Source: Solirubrobacter ginsenosidimutans
Lineage (GTDB): Bacteria; Actinomycetota; Thermoleophilia; Solirubrobacterales; Solirubrobacteraceae
Assembly: GCF_027587205.1 (NCBI RefSeq)
Contig: NZ_JAPDOD010000014.1
Span: 62,001 to 126,000 of the forward strand
Reading direction: 5' to 3'
DNA length: 64,000 nucleotides
In this document: piece by piece, positions 15,825-23,925 of the stretch
Layout of the letters: every line of letters starts with the position of its first letter
Numbering within the stretch: position 1 is the first letter of the stretch
Made by a program: the position numbers and the translations under genes
Notes under the pieces: generated by a model
What the model saw: only the letters and a program-made list of their open reading frames with translations
What the model was told of the DNA's origin: nothing
The model's database searches: none

Positions 15825-16804
15825 GCGCGCCCCAGCGCAAGCCCCTCCCGCGCGTGCGGTCGATCGGGATCGCCGAGGCCGCGTACACGAGCCCGTTCAG
15901 GAGCTGGCACTCGCGGTCCAGCGTCCGCACGAAGCCGCGGCGGGCGATCGAGGAGGAAGAGCCGAGCGGGCTCGTGTACTTCCCGCCCGAGCTCGTCCCG
16001 GTCTCGGAACACGCGCTCGTACAGGGGCTCGGCGCCGACACCGTCAACCGCGTGCTGATCCAGCAGTTGCACACCTACCTCGAGTTCACGTCCGAGCTCG
16101 AGGTCGGCGCGGTCAACCCGGTCACGGCGATGATCAGCCGGCGCCGCTCCGGCTTCGACCTCCCGGAGACGATGGTGGAGGACGCCTACAAGATCTACAC
16201 CGACGAAGCGTGGCACGCGCAGTTCTCCGACGATCTCGGGCGCCAGGTCGCGGTCAAGACGGGCGTGGGGCCGAGCGTCTTCGAGGAGCCGAACTTCTTC
16301 CGCAAGCTGAAGGGGTTCCAGCTGGACCTCGTGCCGGACGAGCAGCGGCTCGTGATGATCTTCTTCACGATCGTCTCGGAGACGCTGATCTCGGCGATCC
16401 TCGACGACATCCCGGAGGACCCGCGGGTCGTCATGGCCGTTCGCGAGCTCGTGGCCGACCACGCCCAGGACGAGGGCCGGCACCACGCCTACTTCAATCG
16501 CCTGCTCGAGTTCACCTGGCCGCGCCTGAACAAGACGCAGCGAGCGCTCATCGGCCCGCTCCTGCCCGAGATGATCCTCGCCTTCCTGGAACCGGACTTC
16601 GTGGCGATCGCGGGGAACCTCCGCGCGTGCGGGCTGACCGCCGAGCAGATCGATCAGGTGATGACCGAGTCGTACCCCGCCGCGACGGTCAGCGCCGGCA
16701 TCCGCGCGTCGTCGAAAGCGACGATCCGCCACTTCGAACGCGTCGGCGTCGTCGACGATCCCCGTACCGCAGAGGCTTTGGAGGCAAGCAGGCTATGGCC
16801 ATGA
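15821..16804 (+). CDS. AurF-type diiron oxygenase (N-oxygenase-like)
   Basis: 327 residues, ATG overlapping the synthetase stop (ATGA). The middle is a helical ferritin-like fold with the full ligand set of p-aminobenzoate N-oxygenase AurF: Glu in the TSELEVG helix (residues 91-97), E129-x2-H132 in DEAWH, E187 in VSETL, and H214, E218 and H221 in DHAQDEGRHH. Family knowledge: AurF-like enzymes use O2 at a non-haem diiron centre to oxidise amines to hydroxylamines or nitro groups. The natural substrate here is unknown. Being sandwiched between an aminoacyl-tRNA synthetase and an acyltransferase suggests an amino-acid-derived amine. The basic N-terminal 45 residues are not part of the usual core. 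Confidence 0.88.
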   Translation: MSAPQRKPLPRVRSIGIAEAAYTSPFRSWHSRSSVRTKPRRAIEEEEPSGLVYFPPELVPVSEHALVQGLGADTVNRVLIQQLHTYLEFTSELEVGAVNPVTAMISRRRSGFDLPETMVEDAYKIYTDEAWHAQFSDDLGRQVAVKTGVGPSVFEEPNFFRKLKGFQLDLVPDEQRLVMIFFTIVSETLISAILDDIPEDPRVVMAVRELVADHAQDEGRHHAYFNRLLEFTWPRLNKTQRALIGPLLPEMILAFLEPDFVAIAGNLRACGLTAEQIDQVMTESYPAATVSAGIRASSKATIRHFERVGVVDDPRTAEALEASRLWP

Positions 16805-17265
16805 GCGCCGAACGCACTTGGACGATCCGCGACGCGCGCCCGGAGGACGGGCGACCGGTCCGGCGCTTCGTGTTCGACATCCTCAACGAGTACCACGTGG
16901 CGGCCGATCCCGATGACTCCGACGCGGACGTGATGGCGTTCGGCGCGGCCGCGGACGGCGTGGTGCAGCTGGTCGCGGAGGTCGACGGCGAGCCGATCGG
17001 CTCGGCGATCCTGACGCCCTACAGCGACACCGAGATCAAGTTGTCGAAGCTCTTCCTGAAGCCGGAATTTCGCAGCATCGGTCTGGGGAGCGAGATGCTG
17101 GCGCGCTCGGAGGCCGTGGCGAAGGAGCGCGGCTACCAGCGCATCAGCCTCGGCACACGGGCGCTCTACGTCGAAGCGGTGCGCCTCTATGAGCGGCGGG
17201 GCTGGACACGCGGCCCGGACCTGCCGCCGCCCGGGCCCGACCGCTACTACTACCGCGACCTCTAG
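16795..17265 (+). CDS. GNAT family N-acyltransferase
   Basis: 156 residues. The ATG at 16795 was chosen because GGAGG lies 10 bases upstream; a second ATG at 16801 (overlapping the AurF stop as ATGA) would remove two residues. The GNAT fold is clear: N-terminal WTIRDARPED, central beta strands LVAEVDGEPIGSAIL, and motif A KLFLKPEFRSIGLGSEML with the acyl-CoA pyrophosphate loop RSIGLG, then RLYERRGW. It overlaps the diiron oxygenase gene by 10 bases and is the last gene of the unit. It could acylate the oxygenase product (for example a hydroxylamine) with acetyl-CoA. Use of an aminoacyl-tRNA donor is possible only as speculation. Its stop meets the opposing EfeO gene. Confidence 0.88.
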   Translation: MAMSAERTWTIRDARPEDGRPVRRFVFDILNEYHVAADPDDSDADVMAFGAAADGVVQLVAEVDGEPIGSAILTPYSDTEIKLSKLFLKPEFRSIGLGSEMLARSEAVAKERGYQRISLGTRALYVEAVRLYERRGWTRGPDLPPPGPDRYYYRDL

Positions 17266-18443
17266 CCGAGCGCGTCCGAGATCTTCGCCAGCGGCTTGGC
17301 GAGGCCGGCGACGAGGACGCTGAGCTGCTTGCGCTCGGCGTCGTCGACGGTGTCATAGCTCGGGTAGGCGTCGCCCTGCTTGAGCGTCGCGAGCTCCTGC
17401 TGCACGGCGTCGAAGCGCGTGTTGATGTCGTTCGCCAGCGTCGCGTCCTTCGCTCGCAACACGGGAGCGAGCAGCCCGAACGTCGTCTGCGCGCCGTTGA
17501 TGTTGGCCTCGAAGTCGCTCAGGTCGGTGTGCGAGTAGCGATCCTCCTCGCCGCTGATCTTTGAGGTGGCGACCTCGTCGAGCAGCCCGTTCGCGCCGTT
17601 GGCCAGCTCGTCCGGCTTGTAGGTCAGCGACAGCGTCTTGGTCTGGAGCGTCTTGACGTCGGCGAGCAGCTTGTCGGCGATCGGCTCGAGCCCCTTGGTC
17701 GAGTTCTTCTCCCACAGCGCCTGCTCGATGCGATGGAAGCCCGTCCACTTCTGGCCCTTCTCGACGTCGTTCACGCGCGCGTCGATGTCCGGATCGAGGT
17801 TGCCGAAGCTCTCCGCGACCGGCTCGATCGTCTCGTAGGGCACGCGCGCGGCCGCGAACTCCTCCTTGGCCTTCTCCACGTCACCCGCCTTGACCGCGGC
17901 GACGAACGACTGCACCCGCGTGACCAGCTCCTTCGCCTGCGTCGTCACGTAGCGTTGGTAGCCGGTGACCGCCCCCTCCAGCAGCGGGTCGCTCGAGGCC
18001 GCCGCCGCCGTGCCGCCGACCGTGACGACGCCTGTCGCCGCGGTCGTCCCACCCGGGCAGGACAGCGAGTACTGACCCGGCTGCAGGTCCAGCGTGAACG
18101 AGCCCGACAGCCCCGCCACGAGGTTCTCCTTCTCGCCGAGGATGCGCGCGCCGCTCAGCACCTCGGCCTCGCTCACGCGGCCCGTGCCGGCGTTCGTGAT
18201 CGTGAACGTCGTGCGCCCCGCGTCGAGCTTGATCGTGGCCGGATCGCAGCCCGCGTCGGTGAGCTTGATCTCGACCGCTTTCGGGCCTCCGCCACCCGTC
18301 GCCGCCGGCTTGCTGCCCGATGCGGTCGACTGGGCGTTCGGCGTCGCCGAGTCGCTGCCGCCGCAGCTCGCGAGCACGACGGCGCACAGCGGCACGACGC
18401 GCGCAGCGCGCTTGAACCAGACGAAACTGACCGTGGACAACAA
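17262..18443 (-). CDS. efeO: EfeO-type iron uptake lipoprotein (cupredoxin + M75/imelysin-like domain)
   Basis: 393 residues from a TTG at 18443, preceded by GGGAG at a good distance; no ATG or GTG gives a usable signal peptide. The lipobox is VVLASCGG. A cupredoxin-like beta domain (residues about 55-145) precedes the helical M75 domain, which carries the HxxE motif in GFHRIEQALW. Family knowledge: EfeO works with the EfeU permease and the EfeB peroxidase in ferrous/ferric iron uptake. Neither partner is in the window, so this is a lone or separated copy. A CTTAGG-N4-CCTAAG palindrome just upstream suggests iron-dependent repression by a DtxR-type protein. Confidence 0.88.
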   Translation of the reverse strand: MLSTVSFVWFKRAARVVPLCAVVLASCGGSDSATPNAQSTASGSKPAATGGGGPKAVEIKLTDAGCDPATIKLDAGRTTFTITNAGTGRVSEAEVLSGARILGEKENLVAGLSGSFTLDLQPGQYSLSCPGGTTAATGVVTVGGTAAAASSDPLLEGAVTGYQRYVTTQAKELVTRVQSFVAAVKAGDVEKAKEEFAAARVPYETIEPVAESFGNLDPDIDARVNDVEKGQKWTGFHRIEQALWEKNSTKGLEPIADKLLADVKTLQTKTLSLTYKPDELANGANGLLDEVATSKISGEEDRYSHTDLSDFEANINGAQTTFGLLAPVLRAKDATLANDINTRFDAVQQELATLKQGDAYPSYDTVDDAERKQLSVLVAGLAKPLAKISDALG

Positions 18444-18458
18444 CGCTTGACTCCCGTC

Positions 18459-18474
18459 CTTAGGGTGGCCTAAG
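18459..18474 (-). promoter_or_regulatory. Candidate iron box (DtxR/IdeR-like operator) upstream of efeO
   Basis: CTTAGGGTGGCCTAAG is an inverted repeat 15 bases before the TTG start. TTAGG...CCTAA are the outer arms of the IdeR/DtxR consensus, but the spacing here is 4 rather than 9, so the match is partial. Its placement in the expected promoter of an iron-uptake gene is the main support. Confidence 0.45.
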
Positions 18475-18527
18475 ACGCTAGCGAAAAGGCATGAGAACGG
18501 CCACGCGCAAGCGGCTAGTTTCTGCCG

Positions 18528-19643
18528 CTAGCGGAGCCGCACCCGGCTGACGACGCCACCGTGGTCGGACGGCCACAGACCCGACGGCGTGCGCTCTGAG
18601 GCGTCGTGGCCGGTGACCGATGCCTTCACCGTCTTCAGGCCCGGCTTGGACAGCACGTGGTCGACGGTGTGGTCGAAGACGCCGGCAGGGTCGAACAGGC
18701 TCTTGAAGCAGCAGGACTGCCGCGCGCCGTTGTTCTTGAAGCCGAACTTCGTGAGCGCCTTGAACGCGAGCTCGTCGCCCGGCTGTTCGGGCTCGTGGTC
18801 CTGCGCGTCGCCGGAGTTGAGGTCGCCGACGAGGATCACCTGCTCGCTCGTCTTCAGCGGGCCCTTGGTCAGCTCCTTGGCCTGCGCCTCGCGGATCTTC
18901 GGGTCGCCGAAGGCCTCGAGGTGGGTGTTGAGGAACCGGAACGCGCGCGTGCCGACCTTGGCCTCGACCGACGTCCAGCCGCGGTCCACGGGGATCTTGA
19001 TGCCGCCCACGCTGGGCTCGTAGCGGGTCTTGTAATGGCCGGTGCGGGCCTTGCCGACCTTCACCTTGCTGCCGGTGCGGACGAGGATCACGTCGCGCAT
19101 CGTCAGGCGCGCGTCGAAGTCCGCGCCGAAGCTCGCGAGCGGGCCGGTGCCGGTGGCATCGTCGTGGTCGGCGTCGACCGGCAACTCGGCCTCGAACTCG
19201 TTCTGGACGACCGCGACCTTGTACTTGGCGCCCGCCTTCTTGAGCTCGGACTGCAGCAGGGCGAGGAAGTCGAACTCGACGGCCGTGGCCGGCGTCGCGC
19301 CGGCGAGCGGGCTGATCGGCTTCGCCCCACCGTCCGACGGCGTCTGCTTGCGCCACAGCGCGACCTCCTGCAGGCCCACGAGATCCGCGCCCGACGCCTT
19401 GATCTCGCGCGCCAGCGGGGCGGCCCGCTCGGGGAACTTCGTGCTCTGCAGCTCGTTCCAGACCGTGCCGGCGCCGTCGATCGCGGTCGGGATGTCGGGC
19501 GCGTTGATCGCCGGCGCGAGATCGGCCCCCAGGAACAGGTTGCGGGTCATCACGGTCACCTCCGGCGGCTTGGCCGCCTCCGCCGCCGCGGGACCGAGCA
19601 GCGCGGCAGCGGCCGCGAACGCGAACACGAATCTCCTGGGCAT
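18528..19643 (-). CDS. Secreted endonuclease/exonuclease/phosphatase-family hydrolase
   Basis: 371 residues with an Ala-rich signal peptide (ending AAAEAA). The EEP fold motifs appear in order: MTRNLFLGAD (Asn), LVGLQEV (metal Glu), FLNTHLEAF, ILVGDLNSGD (Asp/Asn), TVDHVL and SDHGGVVSRV (catalytic His). Family knowledge: members include DNase I-like nucleases, sphingomyelinases and inositol phosphatases. The export signal points to an extracellular phosphodiesterase on lipid or nucleic acid, which cannot be resolved further. A CC pair (RQSCCFKSLFD) is unusual. It stands alone between efeO and the ABC operon. Confidence 0.85.
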   Translation of the reverse strand: MPRRFVFAFAAAAALLGPAAAEAAKPPEVTVMTRNLFLGADLAPAINAPDIPTAIDGAGTVWNELQSTKFPERAAPLAREIKASGADLVGLQEVALWRKQTPSDGGAKPISPLAGATPATAVEFDFLALLQSELKKAGAKYKVAVVQNEFEAELPVDADHDDATGTGPLASFGADFDARLTMRDVILVRTGSKVKVGKARTGHYKTRYEPSVGGIKIPVDRGWTSVEAKVGTRAFRFLNTHLEAFGDPKIREAQAKELTKGPLKTSEQVILVGDLNSGDAQDHEPEQPGDELAFKALTKFGFKNNGARQSCCFKSLFDPAGVFDHTVDHVLSKPGLKTVKASVTGHDASERTPSGLWPSDHGGVVSRVRLR

Positions 19644-19715
19644 CGAGAGAACCTATCCCAGCTACCTTCATGAGTACGCGATGAGTTTTCAGCCGCAAAG
19701 GAGTCACACCCCGCG

Positions 19716-20684
19716 ATGACACCTTCCAATCTCGCGATCGAGGCCTCCGGCCTCGTGAAGACCTTCGGCGATGTCCCGGCCGTGGACGGGGTCGACCTCG
19801 CAGTCCGGCGCGGCTCCGTATACGGGGTGCTCGGGCCCAACGGGGCCGGGAAGACGACGACGATCCGGATGCTGGCCACGCTGCTGGCGCCCGACGGCGG
19901 CTCCGCCCGCGTGCTGGGTCACGACGTCGTCGCGCACGCCGATGCCGTCCGCGGGCTCGTGAGCCTGACCGGGCAGCTGGCCAGCGTCGACGAGGACCTG
20001 ACCGGCCGGGAGAACCTCGTCCTGCTCGGCCGGCTGCTCGGCCTCAAGCGTGCGGCCGCCAAGGCCCGCGCGGGCGAGCTGCTCGCGGCGTTCGGCCTCG
20101 AGGAAGCCGCCGGCCGGCTGGTCAAGCACTTCAGCGGTGGGATGCGACGGCGGCTCGACATCGCCGCCAGCATCGTCGTCACACCGGAGCTGCTGTTCCT
20201 CGACGAGCCGACCACCGGCCTTGACCCACGCTCGCGCAACCAGGTGTGGGACATCGTGCGGGCCCTCCAGGAGACGGGCACGACGATCCTGCTCTGCACG
20301 CAGTATCTCGACGAGGCCGATCAGCTCGCCGACGGGATCGCGGTGATCGATCACGGCAAGGTGATCGCCGAGGGCACGCCGAGCCAGCTGAAGGCGAGCG
20401 TCGGTTCGGGCGCCCTGCACGTGCGGCTGCTCGACCCCGAGCAGCGCGAGGACGCCCGCGCGATCCTCGAGCGCGAGCTCGGCGCCGCCCAGCGCGAGCC
20501 GGACCCGTCGGCGCTCACCGCCCCGTGCGCCAACGCCGAGCGCGGCGCGCAGGCCGTCGCCACGCTCGCCCAGCAGGGCATCGGCCTGGCCGGTTTCACG
20601 CTCGGCCAGCCGAGCCTGGACGAGGTCTTCCTCGCCCTCACCGGCCACCCGACCGACGACGAGCCCGTGGAGGCCACGGCATGA
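19716..20684 (+). CDS. ABC transporter ATP-binding protein, DrrA-type drug exporter
   Basis: 322 residues. Walker [11 protein letters not shown]-loop SLTGQ, ABC signature [13 protein letters not shown], Walker [14 protein letters not shown] and switch His in [10 protein letters not shown] are all intact. The C-terminal extension with the [19 protein letters not shown] motif is typical of the daunorubicin-resistance DrrA group. Family knowledge: it drives export of hydrophobic compounds or glycolipids through a DrrB permease, here the next gene (ATGA overlap). A ribosome site, AAAGGAG, precedes ATG 19716. Confidence 0.93.
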   Translation: MTPSNLAIEASGLVKTFGDVPAVDGVDLAVRRGSVYGVLGPNGAGKTTTIRMLATLLAPDGGSARVLGHDVVAHADAVRGLVSLTGQLASVDEDLTGRENLVLLGRLLGLKRAAAKARAGELLAAFGLEEAAGRLVKHFSGGMRRRLDIAASIVVTPELLFLDEPTTGLDPRSRNQVWDIVRALQETGTTILLCTQYLDEADQLADGIAVIDHGKVIAEGTPSQLKASVGSGALHVRLLDPEQREDARAILERELGAAQREPDPSALTAPCANAERGAQAVATLAQQGIGLAGFTLGQPSLDEVFLALTGHPTDDEPVEATA

Positions 20685-21493
20685 GCACGCTCGAAAACGA
20701 CTCCCTGCGCAGCGCGCTCGCCTCCACGCCGCGGCCGCCGCGCGCCTCCGCCGCGAGCGCCGCGCTGACGTTCGGCTGGCGCGGGATGCTGAAGGTCCGC
20801 CACGTCCCGGAGCAGCTGCTCGACGTGACGATCACGCCGGTGATGTTCCTGCTGATGTTCACCTACCTGTTCGGTGGCGCGATCGAGGGCTCGACCGGCG
20901 AGTACCTCGACTACGTGCTCCCCGGCATCCTCGTGATGTCGGTGCTGTTCACGACGGTCTACTCGGGCGTCGCGCTCAACACCGATCTGACCAAGGGCGT
21001 GATCGACCGCTTCCGGTCGCTGCCGATCGCCAAGCCCGCGCCGCTCCTCGGCGCGCTGCTGGGTGACACCGTGCGCTACCTGGTGGCGGGCATCGTGATC
21101 ATCGTCTTCGGTGTGATCCTCGGCTACCGGCCGGACGCGGGCGTGCCGGGGGCGCTCGCCGCGCTGGCCGTCACCATCGTCTTCGCGTTCGGCCTCAGCT
21201 GGGTGTTCACGACGCTCGGCCTGCTGTTGCGCTCGCCGAGCGCCGTGATGAACGCGGGCTTCATGGCGATCTTCCCGCTGACGTTCCTGTCGAACGTCTT
21301 CGTCGACCCGAGCACGCTGCCCGCCGCGCTCGAGGCCTTCGTCGAGGTCAATCCGATCAGCATCCTCGCGACCGTGTCGCGCGGGCTGATGGAGGGCAAC
21401 GCCGAGGCGGGTGACCTCGCGATCGTGCTGGCCACCGCGGTCGCGCTGACCGCGATCTTCGCCCCGCTGACGGTGCGCCTGTACCGCCGCTGA
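20681..21493 (+). CDS. ABC-2 type permease, DrrB-like
   Basis: 270 residues from ATG 20681, overlapping the ATPase stop. Six hydrophobic segments follow a soluble N-terminus. The ABC-2 signatures [40 protein letters not shown] and [20 protein letters not shown] are present. It forms the membrane half of the exporter with the upstream ATPase. The broken permease tail at 2.5-2.7 kb belongs to the same family but is not a copy of this gene (FAENQPVTSIV there, [12 protein letters not shown] here). Confidence 0.92.
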   Translation: MSTLENDSLRSALASTPRPPRASAASAALTFGWRGMLKVRHVPEQLLDVTITPVMFLLMFTYLFGGAIEGSTGEYLDYVLPGILVMSVLFTTVYSGVALNTDLTKGVIDRFRSLPIAKPAPLLGALLGDTVRYLVAGIVIIVFGVILGYRPDAGVPGALAALAVTIVFAFGLSWVFTTLGLLLRSPSAVMNAGFMAIFPLTFLSNVFVDPSTLPAALEAFVEVNPISILATVSRGLMEGNAEAGDLAIVLATAVALTAIFAPLTVRLYRR

Positions 21494-21553
21494 GACGCAG
21501 CCACATCCTCGCCGGGCGATGCCGGCTCACCCCCGCCGGCGTAGGTTGCAGGC

Positions 21554-22390
21554 ATGTGTCGATGGATCGCCTACTTCGGCAACCCGATCCGCCCGCGGAT
21601 CCTGCTGTACGACACGCCGCACGGGCTGGTCGAGCAGAGCCGCCGCGACCGCCTCGCCAGCGGCTATCCGAACGCCGACGGCTTCGGCTTGGGCTGGTAC
21701 GACGGGGACGGCAGCGAGCCCGGCCTGTACCGCAGCACGCAGCCCGCCTGGGCGGACCGCAATCTGATCGACCTTGCCGGCCACATCCGTTCGCCGCTGT
21801 TCCTCGGCCACGTCCGGGCCGCGACGGGCACGCCGGTCGAGCAGACCAACTGCCACCCCTTCCGCCACGGCAACTGGCTGTTCCAGCACAACGGGTTCAT
21901 CGACAAGCACCTCGAGCTGCGCCGCCAGCTGATCCTCGCCGTCGACCCGTCGCTGTTCGCGGCGATCGACGGGACCACGGACTCGCAGCTCATGTTCTTC
22001 CTCGCCTTGACGTTCGGCCTCGCGGACGATCCGCTCGGCGCGCTCGAGCGGACGGCCGGCTTCGTCGAGGCCACCGGCCACCGCCACGGGATCGCCGAGC
22101 CGCTGCAGATGACGATCGCCGTCAGCGACGGCGAGCGCCTGTACGCGGCGCGCTACGCCAGCGGCCCGGTCGTCAATTCGCTCTTCGTCAGCGAGGACGC
22201 GAAGGCGATCCGCGCCCTCTACCCCGACGACGAGCGCTTCGCGATGTTCTCCGACGAAGCGCGCGTGATCGTCTCCGAGCCGCTCACCGACCTCCCCGGG
22301 CTGTGGCGCGAGGTGCCCGCCGGCACCGCGTTGATCGTCCAGCCCGGAGACGACGCCGAGGTCCCGTTCGCACCTACTTCTTCAGCTTGA
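21554..22390 (+). CDS. Class II glutamine amidotransferase-like protein (EgtC/YafJ type)
   Basis: 278 residues beginning Met-Cys-Arg-Trp: Cys2 becomes the N-terminal nucleophile after Met removal, as in Ntn-hydrolase amidotransferases. The family motifs are NADGFGLGWYD, FLGHVRAATG, NCHPF and LFQHNGFID. Family knowledge: stand-alone members include EgtC (gamma-glutamyl amidohydrolase in ergothioneine synthesis) and YafJ-like proteins. No other ergothioneine gene is nearby, so the substrate is open. Its 3' end overlaps the opposing RTX gene by 17 bases. Confidence 0.88.
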   Translation: MCRWIAYFGNPIRPRILLYDTPHGLVEQSRRDRLASGYPNADGFGLGWYDGDGSEPGLYRSTQPAWADRNLIDLAGHIRSPLFLGHVRAATGTPVEQTNCHPFRHGNWLFQHNGFIDKHLELRRQLILAVDPSLFAAIDGTTDSQLMFFLALTFGLADDPLGALERTAGFVEATGHRHGIAEPLQMTIAVSDGERLYAARYASGPVVNSLFVSEDAKAIRALYPDDERFAMFSDEARVIVSEPLTDLPGLWREVPAGTALIVQPGDDAEVPFAPTSSA

Positions 22391-23825
22391 GCGTCTTCGC
22401 GGAGGACGCCTTGCCGTCGGCGCCGACGACGGTCACCTTCAGCGTGGCCGACGCCTTCTTGAGCTTCTTGAAGGCCTTCAGCGACTTCTTGCTCACCTTG
22501 AGGGTCAGCTTCGCGTCGCCCGCCTTGAGCAGCGTCTTCCTGGCCGACGCCACGGTCTTCTTCTTGACCACGAGCGAGACGGACACCTTGCAGGCGGTCG
22601 CGCACGGCACCTTCACGCCGAGCCCCTTGGACGCGATCGCCTTGATCGAGAGCTTGCCGGTGACGGTCGCGACCGGTCCAGCGGGGCCGCCGCCCGGCGG
22701 GGGCGTGGGAGAGCCGCCGGCCACGTCGACCGTCTCGCAGCTGGAGACGATGTCGATCGCGTCGACGATCGCCGTGTCCTGGCCGACGCCGCAGTCGATC
22801 GTGTCGGCCTCGCCGTCGCGGGCGTTGATCGTGTCGTTGCCGAACGGGACCTTGCAGGAGTAGAGCCCGCACGTCGACGCCGTCGCGTCGCCGTTGATCG
22901 TGTCCTGGCCCGGGCCGCCGGTGATCGTGTCGTTGCCGAGACCGCCGATCAGCACGTCGTTGCCCGGGCCGCCGTCGAGCGTGTCCTGGTAGTCGCCGGC
23001 GGTCAGCTTGTCGTTGCCGCCGTTGCCGATCAGCGCCGAGTTGCCCTCGTCGAGGTTCGCGTAGACGGTGAAGATGTCGTCGCCCGGGCCGCCGGCGAGC
23101 GTGCCGGAGACGTGGGACTCGATCTTCTCGACGTTGACGACGTTGTCGGTCTCGCCCGGACGGCCGTCGTTGGCGACGCCGTCCATCGAGACGGAGATCG
23201 GCGGGTTGTAGTCGTTGCTCGGAATCGTCCAGTCGTCGACGACGTCCATCCCGGGGCCGCCGTCGACGTAGTCGTTGGCCGGGTCGTGGTAGGTGTCGGG
23301 CGAGATCGAGTCGTTGCCGTCGCCGCCCTCGATGTGGTCGGCGCCGCCGGACCCGTTGATCTCGTCGTCGCCCGGGCCGCCGAGCAGCGTCTCGTCGGTG
23401 TCCCAGCCCTTGAGCGTGTCGTTGCCCGCGCCGCCGTCGAGGGTCGTCCCCGCCGAGCCGTAGGTCTGCAGGATGTCCTTGCCGTCGCCGCCGAGGATGT
23501 CCACGTGCACGTTCTGCGGGAAGCTCGACCCGAAGCCGTTGGAGTCGTCACCATCGCCCAGCTCGAGCCGGATCTTGGCCGGCATCGGGCAGTGTGCCGC
23601 GAACGACGGGTCTTCCTGCGTACAACCCGGCGCCAGCTTGAGGTTGTCCTCGTAGAACGTGAGCTCGCCCTGATCGCCCTTGTCCAGCGACGGCGAGTCG
23701 CGGGCGCCCGGATCGGCGCGGTAGACGAGCGTGTCGCCTTCGTAGGACAGCGTTCCGGCCTGCGCCGCCGCGGGAACCAGCAGGACCGCCGCGAGCGTCG
23801 CCAGGAGGGGCTTGGTCAATCTCAT
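22374..23825 (-). CDS. Secreted RTX-type (haemolysin-like) calcium-binding repeat protein
   Basis: 483 residues from ATG 23825, which has GGAG ten bases upstream; an ATG three codons earlier has poor spacing. A signal peptide (LLATLAAVLLVPAAAQA) is followed by a beta domain and then repeated GGxGxD nonapeptides, for example LDGGAGNDTL, LLGGPGDDEI, IEGGDGNDSI and LDGGPGNDVLIGGLGNDTI. These form a calcium-bound parallel beta-roll. After a Pro/Gly linker, the C-terminus (from about residue 375) is a lysine-rich beta domain (KLSIKAIASKGLGVKVPC). That domain type is seen on other exported proteins here and may be a wall- or surface-binding module. The enzymatic role, if any, is unknown. Confidence 0.85.
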   Translation of the reverse strand: MRLTKPLLATLAAVLLVPAAAQAGTLSYEGDTLVYRADPGARDSPSLDKGDQGELTFYEDNLKLAPGCTQEDPSFAAHCPMPAKIRLELGDGDDSNGFGSSFPQNVHVDILGGDGKDILQTYGSAGTTLDGGAGNDTLKGWDTDETLLGGPGDDEINGSGGADHIEGGDGNDSISPDTYHDPANDYVDGGPGMDVVDDWTIPSNDYNPPISVSMDGVANDGRPGETDNVVNVEKIESHVSGTLAGGPGDDIFTVYANLDEGNSALIGNGGNDKLTAGDYQDTLDGGPGNDVLIGGLGNDTITGGPGQDTINGDATASTCGLYSCKVPFGNDTINARDGEADTIDCGVGQDTAIVDAIDIVSSCETVDVAGGSPTPPPGGGPAGPVATVTGKLSIKAIASKGLGVKVPCATACKVSVSLVVKKKTVASARKTLLKAGDAKLTLKVSKKSLKAFKKLKKASATLKVTVVGADGKASSAKTLKLKK

Positions 23826-23862
23826 GGACGCCATGCTCCGGCCCGGCGGACTTGAGCACATC

Positions 23863-23874
23863 AGGGATATCCCT
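23863..23874. promoter_or_regulatory. Perfect 12-bp palindrome in a divergent promoter region
   Basis: AGGGATATCCCT lies midway in the 100-bp gap between the divergently transcribed RTX and PKD genes. It could be an operator serving both; nothing else supports a named regulator. Confidence 0.3.
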
Positions 23875-23925
23875 AGCCGGATGGATGATGTTGACCGCGT
23901 CGACAGGCGAATATGGTCCTCACCA

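Noticed and set aside
19716..21493. Source of the permease remnant at 2.5 kb by duplication
   Set aside because: Residues differ too much in the shared C-terminal region; same family but not a recent copy.
22374..23825. CRISPR-like or tandem DNA repeat
   Set aside because: Periodicity comes from GGxGxD protein repeats (RTX), with no identical DNA repeats or spacers.
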